DNA of 42,914 nt. Source: Pseudobdellovibrionaceae bacterium (GTDB lineage Bacteria > Bdellovibrionota > UBA1018 > UBA6935). This document shows positions 24,203 to 34,751 of the stretch, piece after piece (the first letter of the stretch is position 1; every line of letters begins with the position of its first letter). The stretch is from the NCBI GenBank assembly GCA_002722705.1, contig PBMP01000032.1, positions 1 to 42,914 on the forward strand. Reading direction: 5' to 3'. Below the pieces are notes generated by a model. It was not told the DNA's origin. It did no database searches and saw only the letters and a list, made by a program, of their open reading frames with translations. A program made the translations under genes and the position numbers.

Positions 24203-25586
24203 TCGGCCACCTCCTCATTCGTCACCGTCGCAGGGTGAGAGCCTCGGGAATCTCCCATGCTCAGCCATCGATCCATGACAACCGATGCGGTAAGGTCACC
24301 GGTCACGTTCACGGCGGTCCGGCACATATCTAAAATGCGATCCACCCCCAGAATCAATGCAATTCCCGTGGTCGGCACTCCAAGATTTGTCAGCAATCCG
24401 GTCAAGATGACAATCCCGACCCCCGGCGTACCGGGAGAACCAATGGAAGCACCTACTGCTGTGATTACTATTAAAAGAAGGGAGCTGATATTCAGGTCCA
24501 TTCCAGCAGTGTGTGCCAAAAAGACGGTTGCCACTCCCTGATAAAGGGCTGTACCGTCCATATTGATGGTCGTTCCTAAGGGGATTACAAATCGTGCCAC
24601 CGAAGGCTGAATCTTTAGTTCCTCCTCCGCGGTCTTGAGTGTCAGAGGCATCACGGCGGCTGAACTCGAAGTAGAAAAAGCAAGCATTTGGACCTGGCGA
24701 ACTTTTCGCAAAAACTCGAAGGATTGATCCGCCCTACGACCGAGAGAATTCCAATGTAAAAAAGCAGTATTCCAACTAGCCCTAAGAGGACGGACCCCAC
24801 ATACCCAGTTAATCCGATAAAAGCTTGAATTCCAGCCTTGGCCGTCGCTTCAGCTAGAAGGCCAAAAACGGCAACAGGTGCGATATACATCGCCCATTTC
24901 ACTACGGCCATGCAGATTTCCTGAGCCGACTCCAAAAGGCGCATAATGAGTTCAGATTGATCTTTCGGAATCGTGAGGATCGCCAACCCGATAATAATCG
25001 CAAAGAGCACAATTTGAAGCATTTGCCCTTCGGTGATCGCAATCATCGGATTCTGGGGAAGTATATCGATCAAACGATCCGAAAGGGGTTTGGATTTCAT
25101 TCCGACCTCCCCAGTTTCAGAAGACACTTTGGGAGATGAAACAACACTTCTTGCTTCTACGGTTTGCCCTGCCTTTACTTTTTCGACATAGATCTCATGT
25201 CCAGGCTTAATCGCCGTGGCTACTAAAAAGCCAATGGAAACAGCCACGACCGTCGTGAAGATAAAGTAAAGGCCAACTCTTAGACCTAATGCCTTCAATT
25301 GATCAATATTCTTGCTTCCAGATATCCCTAGGGCTACGGAAACAAAGACGAGAGGCACCACGATCATCTGAATGAGGGTTAGAAACAGCTTTCCAGGGAA
25401 TCCAACCCAACTTGTGATGGAAGCAAATAGTGAGGGGGATAGCTGTTCTCTAAATTCACCTAAAGTCAGTCCGAGCGCGACTCCGAGAACGAGAGCGACC
25501 AGTATTTTTAGCCAAATTCTCTTGTTGATCAATGTCTGGAGATGAGCGACCAGTTCTCTTATGTCGAAATAACGGCGAATACTCAT
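24199..25586 (-). pseudogene. Dicarboxylate/amino acid:cation symporter, frameshifted
   Basis: Two overlapping frames together make one DAACS (GltP/DctA-type) protein of about 460 residues. The first frame (25586 to about 24736) holds the N-terminal helices (ILVALVLGVALGLTLG, MIVVPLVFVSVALG). The second (from about 24736 to 24199) begins GRRADQSFEFLRKVR and contains the substrate-site signature AFSTSSSAAVMPLTL and TTINMDGTALYQG. The frames meet near 24,732-24,740 and a -1 shift would restore the protein. I see no good slippery heptamer, so this is a one-base deletion or sequencing error rather than programmed frameshifting. It overlaps neighbours at both ends, as an intact operon member would. 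Confidence 0.8.
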
Positions 25587-27040
25587 GGTTCTTCAAATCG
25601 CAAAGGCGCCTTTCCCATCCTCTTGCAGGATGCCGCGATTAAGGATTCGAACTCCGATTTAATTTCGGCCAAACGCTCCCTGGATGTTGCTTCAAATCGG
25701 ATTGACAACAACGGCTGCGTATTGGAGGCCCGAACTAAGGCCCAACCATCTCCGTAGTCCGCACGAACCCCATCAATGTCATTGATTTCTAAATTTCTGC
25801 TCTTGGCTTCTTCCGAAATTGCTCTTCGCACATCAGCGACAAGATCAAACTTCAGCGCGTCGTCAAAAGGGATTCTAAATTCTGGCGTGGCGTAGGTCCT
25901 TGGAAGGTCAGCAGTCAGTTCAGAAAAGGGGCGCGAGTCTTTGTGGGCGATTTCCAAAACTCTTAAAGCCGCGTAGATCGCATCATCAAACCCGTAGTAA
26001 CGATCTGAAAAACAGACGTGACCCGAAATTTCACCTCCCAGAAGCGCTTGGGTCTCTCTCATTTTCGCCTTAATGAGGGAATGCCCGGCTTTCCACATGA
26101 TTGGCTTCCCGCCGTGTTTTCGAATGTCATCAAATAGAGTGAAGCTTGATTTCACTTCAGAAACAACGATTGCCCCAGGATTGGACGAAAGAACATTTCG
26201 TGAAAACAGCGTCATCAGCTCATCTCCGGGAATCTTTCGGCCCTTCTCATCGACGACCCCGATTCGATCAGCATCCCCGTCAAAACCAATTCCAAAATCT
26301 GCATGATTTTTCTTAACCGCTTCAATCAAGTCTTTGAGATTGGCTTCAACGGTCGGATCGGGAATATGATTGGGAAAGCGTCCGTCCATATTGCTATAGA
26401 GTTCAATAACCTCCGCGCCCAAAGATCTGAGTAAATCAGGGGCTACGACCCCAGCCGTACCGTTTCCAGAATCCATCACGATTTTCTTTTTCATACCCTT
26501 GCTGAAGTGGGCATTTTGAAAATCGACGTATGCCGGAATGATTGCATAGTTGGAAACGAGATCTGCCTCGGTCTCAATAGCGCCTATAGGATCGCCCTTC
26601 GACCGTAGCTCCTCCATCAGTGTACGAATCTCTTGAATCTGATCGCCGTAGATAGTTTCTCTTCCCAAACAAATCTTGAAGCCGTTGTATTCGGGAGGAT
26701 TGTGAGAGGCGGTGATCATAATACCGCCCGCGAGGTTGAGATGAAATAAGCTAAAATAGGTCAAAGGCGTAGGACAAATGCCAAGACGAACAACCTTCAC
26801 GCCTCCTTGAACGAGGCCACGAATCACCGCTTCTCCATATTGATCGCTACTTAAGCGACAATCACGTCCAACGGATACCTTTAGCTTTTCACCCTCAGAG
26901 TTTGTCTTCGAGTTTTGACGAATAAATCTTGCGCAAGCCAAGCCTAGAGTCTCGGCAAAATCTACGGATAGATCTCGCCCTGCAATGCCTCGGATATCGT
27001 ACTCCCTAAATACAGATGCATCGAAATGGTGGTCTGTCAT
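25583..27040 (-). CDS. Phosphoglucomutase/phosphomannomutase
   Basis: 485 residues, alpha-D-phosphohexomutase superfamily. The active-site serine is Ser112 in MITASHNPPEYNG; the metal loop is GFDGDADRIG; the sugar-binding loop is GGEISGHVCF and the phosphate-binding loop is RASNTQPLLSIRFEA near the C-terminus. It interconverts hexose-1- and hexose-6-phosphates, feeding cell-envelope polysaccharide or glycogen. Its start overlaps the DUF2238 gene by four bases and its end overlaps the symporter start. Asn-Thr-Gln in the phosphate loop is typical of the AlgC/ManB branch. Confidence 0.93.
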   Translation of the reverse strand: MTDHHFDASVFREYDIRGIAGRDLSVDFAETLGLACARFIRQNSKTNSEGEKLKVSVGRDCRLSSDQYGEAVIRGLVQGGVKVVRLGICPTPLTYFSLFHLNLAGGIMITASHNPPEYNGFKICLGRETIYGDQIQEIRTLMEELRSKGDPIGAIETEADLVSNYAIIPAYVDFQNAHFSKGMKKKIVMDSGNGTAGVVAPDLLRSLGAEVIELYSNMDGRFPNHIPDPTVEANLKDLIEAVKKNHADFGIGFDGDADRIGVVDEKGRKIPGDELMTLFSRNVLSSNPGAIVVSEVKSSFTLFDDIRKHGGKPIMWKAGHSLIKAKMRETQALLGGEISGHVCFSDRYYGFDDAIYAALRVLEIAHKDSRPFSELTADLPRTYATPEFRIPFDDALKFDLVADVRRAISEEAKSRNLEINDIDGVRADYGDGWALVRASNTQPLLSIRFEATSRERLAEIKSEFESLIAASCKRMGKAPLRFEEP

Positions 27041-27708
27041 CTGCTCTCCTTTTTTAGAGATCCAGTTCCGTCAATCAGTTCTGCAAATTTCTTCCATCGA
27101 ATCATGCTTCGTTTTGACTTCTGCATATACCAAGCCCCTAGGACGCCGCCCAAGAGACCTCCGATACCGTCTAGGATCAAATCCCACATGGTGTCTGCAA
27201 GCGGCGCCAACAACGGGGAGCCTTGTGCACCCTGATGAAAGAAAAAATCTGTGACGTACTCAAGAATCTCCCAAAATGCTCCCATCCCCAGCGTCATTAG
27301 AAAAATAGCCAGTACATTGAGAAAGTACCCAGTATGGATGCGGCCAATCATCTTTAGGGCATAGATGGACAAAAATGCGGCAATTCCAAGTAGCCCGGAA
27401 TTTCCAAAGTGAATGGCCTTGTCATACCAAACGGAAGTTGAGTACAGGCCGCCCAATCGGCCAAAGGTCATGTCAGTCACCAGCCACCATAAGACTAAAA
27501 GCTCAAGTTCCAATGGGACATTGACTTGGTTGGTTTTAGCTAGAAGAGGAGGAGTCAACATCAGTACAAGGGCAAAAAAACACAGGATCGAATACAACCA
27601 GGCGCCGTGAACGAGATGATATAGGATCGTAAAGGAAATCAATGCTCTCAATATCCAAGCAATTCGAATTTCTACGACTGATGTATTTTGGGAGCGATCC
27701 TCCGACAT
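27037..27708 (-). CDS. DUF2238 (YjdF-like) membrane protein
   Basis: 223 residues with about six membrane segments, including FTILYHLVHGAWLYSILCFF and LNVALAIFLMTLGMGAFW-type helices. Characteristic pieces of the DUF2238 family are DKAIHFGNSGLLG, GAFWEILEYVTDFFF and DTMWDLILDGIGGLLGG, which contain conserved acidic and His residues inside membranes. The molecular function is unknown. It is placed between ftsH (20-base gap) and the phosphohexomutase gene (ATGA overlap). Confidence 0.8.
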   Translation of the reverse strand: MSEDRSQNTSVVEIRIAWILRALISFTILYHLVHGAWLYSILCFFALVLMLTPPLLAKTNQVNVPLELELLVLWWLVTDMTFGRLGGLYSTSVWYDKAIHFGNSGLLGIAAFLSIYALKMIGRIHTGYFLNVLAIFLMTLGMGAFWEILEYVTDFFFHQGAQGSPLLAPLADTMWDLILDGIGGLLGGVLGAWYMQKSKRSMIRWKKFAELIDGTGSLKKESR

Positions 27709-27728
27709 TGCATTCTATTCCCTTTTGG

Positions 27729-29570
27729 CTATTTTGGATGTTCTCCTGAGATGGTTATCCTCGAAAAGAACGGCTCCAATTCTTTCTCAGTCAAGGTTTC
27801 TTTTTCCATCAAAACCTCCGCCGAGGTTTTGAGAATCTCTAAATTGGTGAATAAAATTTCTTTCGCTTGATCGAGCGCAGACTTGAGTAGGTCTCTGACT
27901 GCGCAATCGATTTCGCGTGCGGTTTCATCGCTATAAAGCCTTGCCTTGAAACTCGGCATACCATCACCTAGAAACCCGGATTGGGCTTTGTCATAGACGA
28001 CAAAGCCCAGCTTTTCGTTCATCCCATACCGAGTCACCGCATTCCATGCGATCTCAGTTGCCTTATCCAAATCGTCTGCTGCCCCTGTAGAAAGATGGGA
28101 AAAGATCAGAAGTTCGGCTGCACGCCCGCCCAGTAGGCCAGCCATTTTGCCTTGAAGTTCCGTTTTAGTCATGAGGTAGCGATCCTCGGTCGGCCTCTGA
28201 ATGGTGTACCCCAAGGACCCTATCCCTCTCGGGATAATCGACACCTTGTGGATCGCTTCGTTTGCCTGGAGAGCCTTAGAAACAATGGCGTGGCCCATTT
28301 CATGATGAGCAACGACCTTTTTTTCAAACGGATTAATCAGGCGATTCTTCTTTTCAAGACCAGCAATCATTCGTTCAATTGCAGCAGTGAAGTCGGCCTC
28401 AGATACTTCCTCCCCATTTCTCCTCAATGCTACAAGGGAGGCTTCATTGACAAGATTGGCTAAATCTGCACCGGTAAATCCTGGGGTCAATGCGGCGACT
28501 TTCTCAAGATCAGTATCACCTTTGAGACGGGTCTTCTTGACGTGAAGCTTCAGGATCGCCAATCGTCCGTCTTTGTCCGGCTTATCTACTAACACTTGTC
28601 GGTCAAAGCGGCCGGACCTGAGCAGGGCGGGATCAAGGATCTCCGGGCGGTTTGTGGCCGCTAACAGGATAATCCCTGAACTTGAATCAAAACCATCCAG
28701 TTCGGCAAGCAACTGATTTAAAGTTTGCTCCTTTTCGTCGTTTCCATGTCCCATCCCCGAAAGACGGGTTCGCCCAAGTGCGTCCAGTTCGTCGATAAAA
28801 ATAATACAGGGTGACTTCTTACGTGCCTGTTCAAAAAGATCCCGTACGCGGGCAGCCCCAACACCCACAAACATCTCTACAAATTCAGCTCCATTTGTTG
28901 AGAAAAAAGGGACACCGGCTTCTCCCGCTACCGCTCGCGCGATCAGCGTTTTCCCTGTTCCTGGGGGTCCGACAAGAAGAATCCCCTTCGGCATCCGGCT
29001 GCCCAATCGATTATATTTGTCAGGGCTTTTGAGAAACTCGACCAACTCCTGAAGTTCTGACTTGGCTTCGTCGGCCCCAGCGACATCCGAAAACGTTACT
29101 TTAGTATCCTTTTCAACATAGATTTTAGCTTTACTCTTGCCAACCGACATGAATCCACCCTGCATGCCGCCCATTTGTCCCATGGCGCGCTTTGCAATGA
29201 AGCTCCAAATTGCAAAGAAAATCAAAACAGGAAGGACCCAGGAGAGCACGTTTTGGAAAAAACGATTCTCGACCTGGCGCTCAAACTCAACTCCATATTT
29301 TTGCAGATCTTTCGCCATTTCGAACTCAACCCGAGTGGTATGAACGAATTTTTCACCTTCTTTTGGAGCCGTCAGTTCTCCTTGAACCTGCTCACCCCTG
29401 AGGGTGACTTTCTTGATCTGCTTGCTTTCCAGTAGCTGCTGAAACTCGCTATAGGGCACATGTTTGACCTGGGACTGGTTTGCCCAGAAGTCCCGGATCA
29501 TGACTACAAAGAGAATGGCGATTAAAATGTACCAGATGTTGAACTTAGTTGTTCGTTCGAGTTCTTTCAT
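27729..29570 (-). CDS. ftsH: ATP-dependent zinc metalloprotease FtsH
   Basis: 613 residues. A membrane-anchored AAA+ protease that extracts and degrades membrane and regulatory proteins. N-terminal helix about 11-28, an outer domain, a second helix about 108-125, then the AAA domain with Walker A GPPGTGKT (201-208), Walker [13 protein letters not shown], the pore segment [17 protein letters not shown], and the zinc site HHEMGH (His423, Glu424, His427; most FtsH have HEAGH). It ends shorter than E. coli FtsH (644). As island cargo it is probably a second copy, like the extra FtsH of stress-tolerance islands. ATG has GAAGG upstream and follows copB by 8 bases. Confidence 0.95.
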   Translation of the reverse strand: MKELERTTKFNIWYILIAILFVVMIRDFWANQSQVKHVPYSEFQQLLESKQIKKVTLRGEQVQGELTAPKEGEKFVHTTRVEFEMAKDLQKYGVEFERQVENRFFQNVLSWVLPVLIFFAIWSFIAKRAMGQMGGMQGGFMSVGKSKAKIYVEKDTKVTFSDVAGADEAKSELQELVEFLKSPDKYNRLGSRMPKGILLVGPPGTGKTLIARAVAGEAGVPFFSTNGAEFVEMFVGVGAARVRDLFEQARKKSPCIIFIDELDALGRTRLSGMGHGNDEKEQTLNQLLAELDGFDSSSGIILLAATNRPEILDPALLRSGRFDRQVLVDKPDKDGRLAILKLHVKKTRLKGDTDLEKVAALTPGFTGADLANLVNEASLVALRRNGEEVSEADFTAAIERMIAGLEKKNRLINPFEKKVVAHHEMGHAIVSKALQANEAIHKVSIIPRGIGSLGYTIQRPTEDRYLMTKTELQGKMAGLLGGRAAELLIFSHLSTGAADDLDKATEIAWNAVTRYGMNEKLGFVVYDKAQSGFLGDGMPSFKARLYSDETAREIDCAVRDLLKSALDQAKEILFTNLEILKTSAEVLMEKETLTEKELEPFFSRITISGEHPK

Positions 29571-29578
29571 TCAGACCT

Positions 29579-31651
29579 TCACAACTTGCTTTCGATTTTT
29601 CTCTTCAGCATTTGGGCGTTGATCGCAACAATGATCGTGCTCAGACTCATAAAGACAGCTCCCACGGCGGGGTCTAAAACAAAATCCATTTTGTAGAGTA
29701 CGCCTGCCGCCAACGGAATTGCGATAACGTTGTATCCCGTAGCCCAAAATAAGTTCTGCATCATCTTGCGATACGTTGCTCGCCCAAAGAGAATGAGCTT
29801 CAAGATGTCTGAAGGGTTGCTGTTAACGAGAATGATATCTGCCGTTTCAGCCGCTACGTCTGTGCCTGAACCCACGGCAATTCCCACATCCGCCTGGGCA
29901 AGAGCTGGGGCATCATTTACGCCGTCCCCGGTCATCGAAACGTACTCTCCCTTTTCTTGTAGTTTTTTGACGATTTCGACCTTTTGATGGGGAAGAACTT
30001 CAGCGTAGTAACCGCTGAGGCCAAGCTTATCGGCAACGGCCTTGGCGACTTTCTCGTTGTCTCCCGTGGCCATTTCCACCTTGATTCCATGCTTTTTAAA
30101 TCTCTTGACCGCTTCATATGACTCTGGCCGAATTTCATCAGCAAGGGCAACAAACCCTGCTAATTTTTGATCAATCAAGATGAAAACGACCGTCTCAGCT
30201 GCATCAGAAAATGCCGCATTTGGAATTTCGATTCCCTTGTCCCGAAGGTACCCAGGGCTGACTACCTTAACATCGCGTCCCTCGATTGAGGCTTCAACGC
30301 CCTTCCCGGTAATTGCATTAAATTTTTCAGATTTGGGGAGAGTTAATCCCTCTTCTTTTGCCTTCTTGACGATCCCAACAGCAATCGGATGTTCGGAAGT
30401 CTGCTCCAAAGCTGCCGCGTATCGAAGTAGGAGAGAACGATCAAAACTCCCATTATTCAGTGATTCGACACGAGTCACTCCGAAGATCCCTTGGGTCAAC
30501 GTCCCGGTTTTATCGAAGACCATCGTTGTAATGAGTCGTGAGTTTTCAAAGGCTGTCCGATTTCGAATGAGAAGGCCATTCTGTGCAGAAAGCGCCGTAG
30601 AAATCGCCACGACCAATGGAACGGCAAGGCCCAAGGCATGGGGACAAGAAATGACCATAACGGTGACCATACGTTCGATAGAGAAATTCAGGCTCTCTCC
30701 CAACGCGAGCCAAGTCACCAATGTCGCAATACCCACACTGAGCGCCACATAGGCTAACCACTTTGCCGCGCGATCCGCCAGATGTTGGGATTTCGATTTT
30801 GCCTTTTGTGCCTCTTGAACTAGGTTAATCACCTTTGTCAGATAACTATCTTTTCCAGTGTGAACGACTTTGACTCGGAGAGAACCGTTTCCGTTGATTG
30901 AGCCTCCAATCACCTGATTGCCGACTCCTTTCTTTACCGGTTTGCTCTCTCCGGTCAGCATGCTCTCATTGAGATAACTTTCGCCTTCTTCCACTGTGCC
31001 ATCCGCAGGGACTTTCTCTCCTGGCTTGATCACGATCAAATCACCCGCATTGAGCTGTTCTAGTTTGATATCCTCGATCCGATCGCCAATCACCCGATGG
31101 GCTTCGGAAGGCATCATGCTCACTAGAAGTTCTAAGGCACGAGAAGCGCCCAAGACTGATTTCATCTCAATCCAATGTCCGAGAAGCATGATGTCGATCA
31201 ACGTAATGAGTTCCCAGAAAAAATCTTTCCCTGGAAAACCAAAAACGACCGCTGATGAAAAAATATAAGCAACTGAAATGGCAAGTGCGATTAGCGTCAT
31301 CATTCCAGGAGCCTTGTTCTTCAACTCACTGGTAAGACCCTTCAAAAAAGGCCATCCGCCGTAGAAGAAAGCGACCGTAGATAAAACGAAAAGAATCGCA
31401 CCTTCTCCCCTAAACTCTATGTCTAACCCTATCCATTGCTGGATCATGTCTGACAGAAGCAGAATCGGAAGCGTCAGGATGAGAGAGAGCCAAAATCGTT
31501 TTCTAAAGTCTTCGATCATCATCCGATGATGGTCATGGCCCATATGCCCATGCCCGGCGTGGGAATGCTCATGGGAAGTCGCTCCTTCAGCATGATGCTG
31601 TGAATGCCCATGATGTTGGTGTTCTGCCATCGTGTGACTGGTATGGTTCAT
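29579..31651 (-). CDS. copB: CopB-type copper-translocating P-type ATPase
   Basis: 690 residues. The N-terminal 45 residues are extremely His-rich (QHHGHSQHHAEGATSHEHSH), replacing the CxxC metal-binding domains of CopA. Eight membrane helices are expected. The ion-site motif is CPH (Cys336-Pro-His338 in ISCPHALGLA), the mark of the CopB (P1B-3) group that exports copper or silver. The phosphorylated residue is Asp380 in FDKTGTLTQG; TGES, SEHPIAVG and TGDGVNDAPALA are also present. Start ATG overlaps the ppsA stop. The CsoR-like repressor upstream fits control by copper. Confidence 0.95.
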   Translation of the reverse strand: MNHTSHTMAEHQHHGHSQHHAEGATSHEHSHAGHGHMGHDHHRMMIEDFRKRFWLSLILTLPILLLSDMIQQWIGLDIEFRGEGAILFVLSTVAFFYGGWPFLKGLTSELKNKAPGMMTLIALAISVAYIFSSAVVFGFPGKDFFWELITLIDIMLLGHWIEMKSVLGASRALELLVSMMPSEAHRVIGDRIEDIKLEQLNAGDLIVIKPGEKVPADGTVEEGESYLNESMLTGESKPVKKGVGNQVIGGSINGNGSLRVKVVHTGKDSYLTKVINLVQEAQKAKSKSQHLADRAAKWLAYVALSVGIATLVTWLALGESLNFSIERMVTVMVISCPHALGLAVPLVVAISTALSAQNGLLIRNRTAFENSRLITTMVFDKTGTLTQGIFGVTRVESLNNGSFDRSLLLRYAAALEQTSEHPIAVGIVKKAKEEGLTLPKSEKFNAITGKGVEASIEGRDVKVVSPGYLRDKGIEIPNAAFSDAAETVVFILIDQKLAGFVALADEIRPESYEAVKRFKKHGIKVEMATGDNEKVAKAVADKLGLSGYYAEVLPHQKVEIVKKLQEKGEYVSMTGDGVNDAPALAQADVGIAVGSGTDVAAETADIILVNSNPSDILKLILFGRATYRKMMQNLFWATGYNVIAIPLAAGVLYKMDFVLDPAVGAVFMSLSTIIVAINAQMLKRKIESKL

Positions 31652-34056
31652 AGCTGTTGCCCTTTCTCTTCCAATTCTGAAATATGCTGCGTCGTTTTGA
31701 GCACGACATCCGGATTCAATGAAATGCTGTGAATTCCTTCCTTCACCAGAAACTCAGCAAACTCGGGGTAGTCACTGGGTGCCTGCCCGCATATGCCGAT
31801 TTTTTTATTCTTCTGCCTGGCGATCCGAACAACCTGACGGATCAATGCCTTCACGGCCTCATTGCGCTCGTCAAAGAGATGAGCAATGATTTCTGAATCC
31901 CGATCCACCCCCAGGGTTAATTGGGTCAGGTCATTTGAACCGATGGAAAATCCGTCAAAAACATGAGCGAATTCCTCCGCCAAGATCACATTGCTTGGGA
32001 TTTCGCACATGACATAGACTTCAAGTCCGTCCTCTCCGCGCTTGAGGCCCTGGGCCTCCATTACAGATAAAACTTTTCGACCCTCGTTCACTGTTCTGCA
32101 AAATGGAATCATCAGTTTGAGATTTTTCAAGCCCATCTCGTTTCTGACTTTTTTCATGGCCTGACATTCTAGTTCAAAGCCTGGCTGATATTTTGGGTCA
32201 TAGTATCGGGAAGCTCCGCGAAACCCGATCATCGGGTTTTCTTCATGGGGTTCAAAGGCTCGACCGCCCAACAATTCGGCATATTCGTTTGTCTTAAAAT
32301 CACTCATCCGAACAATCACGTCTTTGGGGTAGAAGGCTGCTGCAATCGTTCCAATGCCTTCTGCGAGCTTATCGACAAAGTATTGTGATTTGTTCGAATA
32401 ACCGATCGTTCTTCGTTCGATCTTCTCTTTGGCTTTGACCTCATCCAGCTGATCAAAACGAATGAGAGCCATCGGGTGTATTTTGATGGAGTGGTTAATC
32501 ACAAATTCCATACGAGCCAAACCCACCCCGGCATTCGGGAGAAAAGAGAGGTGAAACGCCTCATCTGGATTCGCGACATTCATCATAATCGCCGTTTTAG
32601 GTGTCTTGAGGTCCTTGATACTGACCTTTTCGACATGAAACGGGAGCGTCCCCTCATAGACGTACCCCGAATCTCCTTCCGCACAACTGACGGTGACCTG
32701 CATCCCCGTGCGGAGCGCCTCGGTCCCGCGCTCCGTGCCTACAATGGCGGGCAGTCCCAACTCGCGGCTGACAATCGCCGCGTGACAAGTTCTTCCGCCG
32801 CGATTCGTAATAATGGCAGCGGCCTTCTTCATGGCAGGTTCCCAGTCCGGGTCCGTTTTTTCCGTGACGAGCACTTCGCCGTCCTGAAGTTCTCCTAACT
32901 GCTGAGGGGTTCGAATCACACGTACCTTGCCGCTTGAGATCTTTTCCCCCACGCTTCGACCTTCTATGATTACTTTGCCTCGCCTTTCCAAGGTGTAGGT
33001 TTCTATCTCGTCCTTTGCTTTTTGGGATTGGACGGTCTCAGGTCGAGCTTGAACAATAAAAAGTTCGCCACTCTCGCCGTCTTTCGCCCATTCCATGTCC
33101 ATTGGAGCGAATGTTCCCCGTTTTTTCGAGTAATGCTCTTCAATGGTGCAAGCCCACTTGGCAAGTTGAAGAATGTCATCGTCATTAATGGAAAAGGTCT
33201 GACGTTCTTCAATGGGAACAGGAACGTTTTTAACCATTTTGGACCCACCGACATCATAGACGAGCTTGAATTCTTTCGTTCCTAAGTTCCTTCTTAGGAT
33301 GGGTCTCAGATCGTCTTTCAGTGTCGGTTTAAAAACATAAAATTCATCCGGATTCACCGCACCTTGAACGACGTTTTCCCCAAGACCGTAGGAAGCATTG
33401 ATCAAGACAGCGTCTTTGAATCCGCTTTCCGTATCGATCGAGAACATTACGCCGGAAGAAGCCAGATCAGAACGAACCATCTTCTGCACTCCAACTGAAA
33501 GTGCGATCTTAAAATGGTCGAACCGTTTGTGTTCACGATAGGAAATCGCGCGATCCGTAAAAAGAGATGCAAAACACTTGCGGCAAGCATCCAGTAACCC
33601 GGGTAGCCCCTCCACATTGAGGTAGGTTTCTTGTTGTCCGGCAAAACTGGCATCGGGAAGATCCTCGGCTGTTGCACTACTTCGTACCGCGACATCGGGA
33701 TTCTCAAAATACTCTTCCCCGAGCTTTTGATAAGCTTCACCGATGGCCTTCTGAAGCAAATCGGGGATCTCCGCATGGAGAATCAACTGTCGAATGCGAT
33801 GTCCACAGTCCCGGAGGCTATTTAGGTCGTCTTTTTTGAGTGAAGTGAGAATCTCTCCGATTCGTTCGCTGAGGTGATTCGTTTCGATGAAATACCGATA
33901 TGCTTGCGCCGTCACAGCAAATCCGTCGGGTACCTGAACCCCTTTAGGACCTAGCTCGCGGATCATTTCTCCGAGAGAAGCGTTTTTGCCCCCGACTTCG
34001 GGCACGGTATCAATTGAGAGTTCATTAAACCATTTGACGAGCATGGATTGATTCAT
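31648..34056 (-). CDS. ppsA: Phosphoenolpyruvate synthase
   Basis: 802 residues (E. coli 792). It makes PEP from pyruvate and ATP, producing AMP and phosphate, allowing gluconeogenesis from C3 compounds. The N-terminal ATP-grasp part begins VPEVGGKNASLGEMI. The swivelling phospho-His is His425 in GGRTCHAAIVSREL. The C-terminal PEP/pyruvate domain has FSIGSNDLTQLTLG and the catalytic Cys756 in GICGQAPSD. GGAGGT precedes the ATG, which overlaps the stop of the NTPase gene; the stop overlaps copB. Pairing with PfkB, phosphohexomutase and lactate dehydrogenase suggests carbon rerouting under stress. Confidence 0.96.
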   Translation of the reverse strand: MNQSMLVKWFNELSIDTVPEVGGKNASLGEMIRELGPKGVQVPDGFAVTAQAYRYFIETNHLSERIGEILTSLKKDDLNSLRDCGHRIRQLILHAEIPDLLQKAIGEAYQKLGEEYFENPDVAVRSSATAEDLPDASFAGQQETYLNVEGLPGLLDACRKCFASLFTDRAISYREHKRFDHFKIALSVGVQKMVRSDLASSGVMFSIDTESGFKDAVLINASYGLGENVVQGAVNPDEFYVFKPTLKDDLRPILRRNLGTKEFKLVYDVGGSKMVKNVPVPIEERQTFSINDDDILQLAKWACTIEEHYSKKRGTFAPMDMEWAKDGESGELFIVQARPETVQSQKAKDEIETYTLERRGKVIIEGRSVGEKISSGKVRVIRTPQQLGELQDGEVLVTEKTDPDWEPAMKKAAAIITNRGGRTCHAAIVSRELGLPAIVGTERGTEALRTGMQVTVSCAEGDSGYVYEGTLPFHVEKVSIKDLKTPKTAIMMNVANPDEAFHLSFLPNAGVGLARMEFVINHSIKIHPMALIRFDQLDEVKAKEKIERRTIGYSNKSQYFVDKLAEGIGTIAAAFYPKDVIVRMSDFKTNEYAELLGGRAFEPHEENPMIGFRGASRYYDPKYQPGFELECQAMKKVRNEMGLKNLKLMIPFCRTVNEGRKVLSVMEAQGLKRGEDGLEVYVMCEIPSNVILAEEFAHVFDGFSIGSNDLTQLTLGVDRDSEIIAHLFDERNEAVKALIRQVVRIARQKNKKIGICGQAPSDYPEFAEFLVKEGIHSISLNPDVVLKTTQHISELEEKGQQL

Positions 34057-34751
34057 GATTTACCTCCAGATTTCGCATTCAATTTTGCGTTCTGGCAACA
34101 CGTTGGTAGGTAAGTCCGGACAGCTTCCATCGCGAGTCGGGCTTTTGTAAAAAAATCATCCTGGCTTTCAATAAGATGTCGATGAGGGTGCGACACCCAG
34201 GCCGAGAGCAGTTTTTGATCTATCGCCATCGCTTCATTTGCCGATTCGATTCGAACCGGATTGTCATGATTATAGCCTCGCGCAAGATCTGGCGTTCTTA
34301 AATGAATAACCGCTTCATATCTGGAGAGTTCCTTTTCTCCAGTGGTTCCATTCTCCGCCCAATAGGTCTCTTCACTCTCAGGCCAATAAGCCAATCCATC
34401 CACAGTTCCGCGATCACAGATCGCTACAGCTGCTTTCTTTTCCTCTAAAACGATTTGTTCGAGTTCCCTTTGAACTTTAAAAATCGCTCTTTGAGCCCCC
34501 TTCCGGGCTGGAAGAGAGTCCCGCCTAAAAAAACCGCCTCCAAAAATGATGCTGGCTGCCTCTGGGATAATAGTCACATGCGAGCAAAATGTTTTTAATA
34601 TCATCTCAAGAACAGCGGTTTTCCCGGCACTTGGCCCACCCGTGAGAACGATTAGGCGAGGATGATGGCGCTGCTCTTGACATTCACAAGAGTGGCTTCC
34701 ACTCCCCCAAATTGACTCGGACCACTTGGACTGAGAAGGCATCGTGTTCAT
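34053..34751 (-). CDS. P-loop NTPase/kinase-like protein (AAA_28 type)
   Basis: 232 residues from ATG 34751, chosen because it overlaps the preceding stop (ATGA); an in-frame start 15 codons earlier would overlap the nuclease gene much more. A Cys/His cluster (SHSCECQEQRHH, about 18-29) precedes Walker A LTGGPSAGKTAVLEM (about 33-47). CDRGTVDGLAYW resembles the Walker B/DR-x-x-x-D segment of nucleotide kinases. A YDNPVRIES-like loop and paired Arg follow. Such proteins are small NTPases or kinases of unknown substrate. The tight coupling to a beta-CASP nuclease and PEP synthase recalls partners in one pathway, but that is inference. Confidence 0.7.
   Translation of the reverse strand: MNTMPSQSKWSESIWGSGSHSCECQEQRHHPRLIVLTGGPSAGKTAVLEMILKTFCSHVTIIPEAASIIFGGGFFRRDSLPARKGAQRAIFKVQRELEQIVLEEKKAAVAICDRGTVDGLAYWPESEETYWAENGTTGEKELSRYEAVIHLRTPDLARGYNHDNPVRIESANEAMAIDQKLLSAWVSHPHRHLIESQDDFFTKARLAMEAVRTYLPTCCQNAKLNAKSGGKS

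Noticed and set aside
24699..24760. Programmed -1 frameshifting in the symporter gene.
   Set aside because: No X-XXY-YYZ slippery heptamer in the right phase and no clear downstream stem; a single-base deletion is simpler.
27729..31651. The island being the known transmissible locus of stress tolerance.
   Set aside because: FtsH is shared, but ClpK, YfdX, HdeD, KefB and PsiE are absent from the window.
33003..33825. Several frames antisense to ppsA.
   Set aside because: ppsA has all its catalytic motifs; the other frames have no motifs or ribosome sites.
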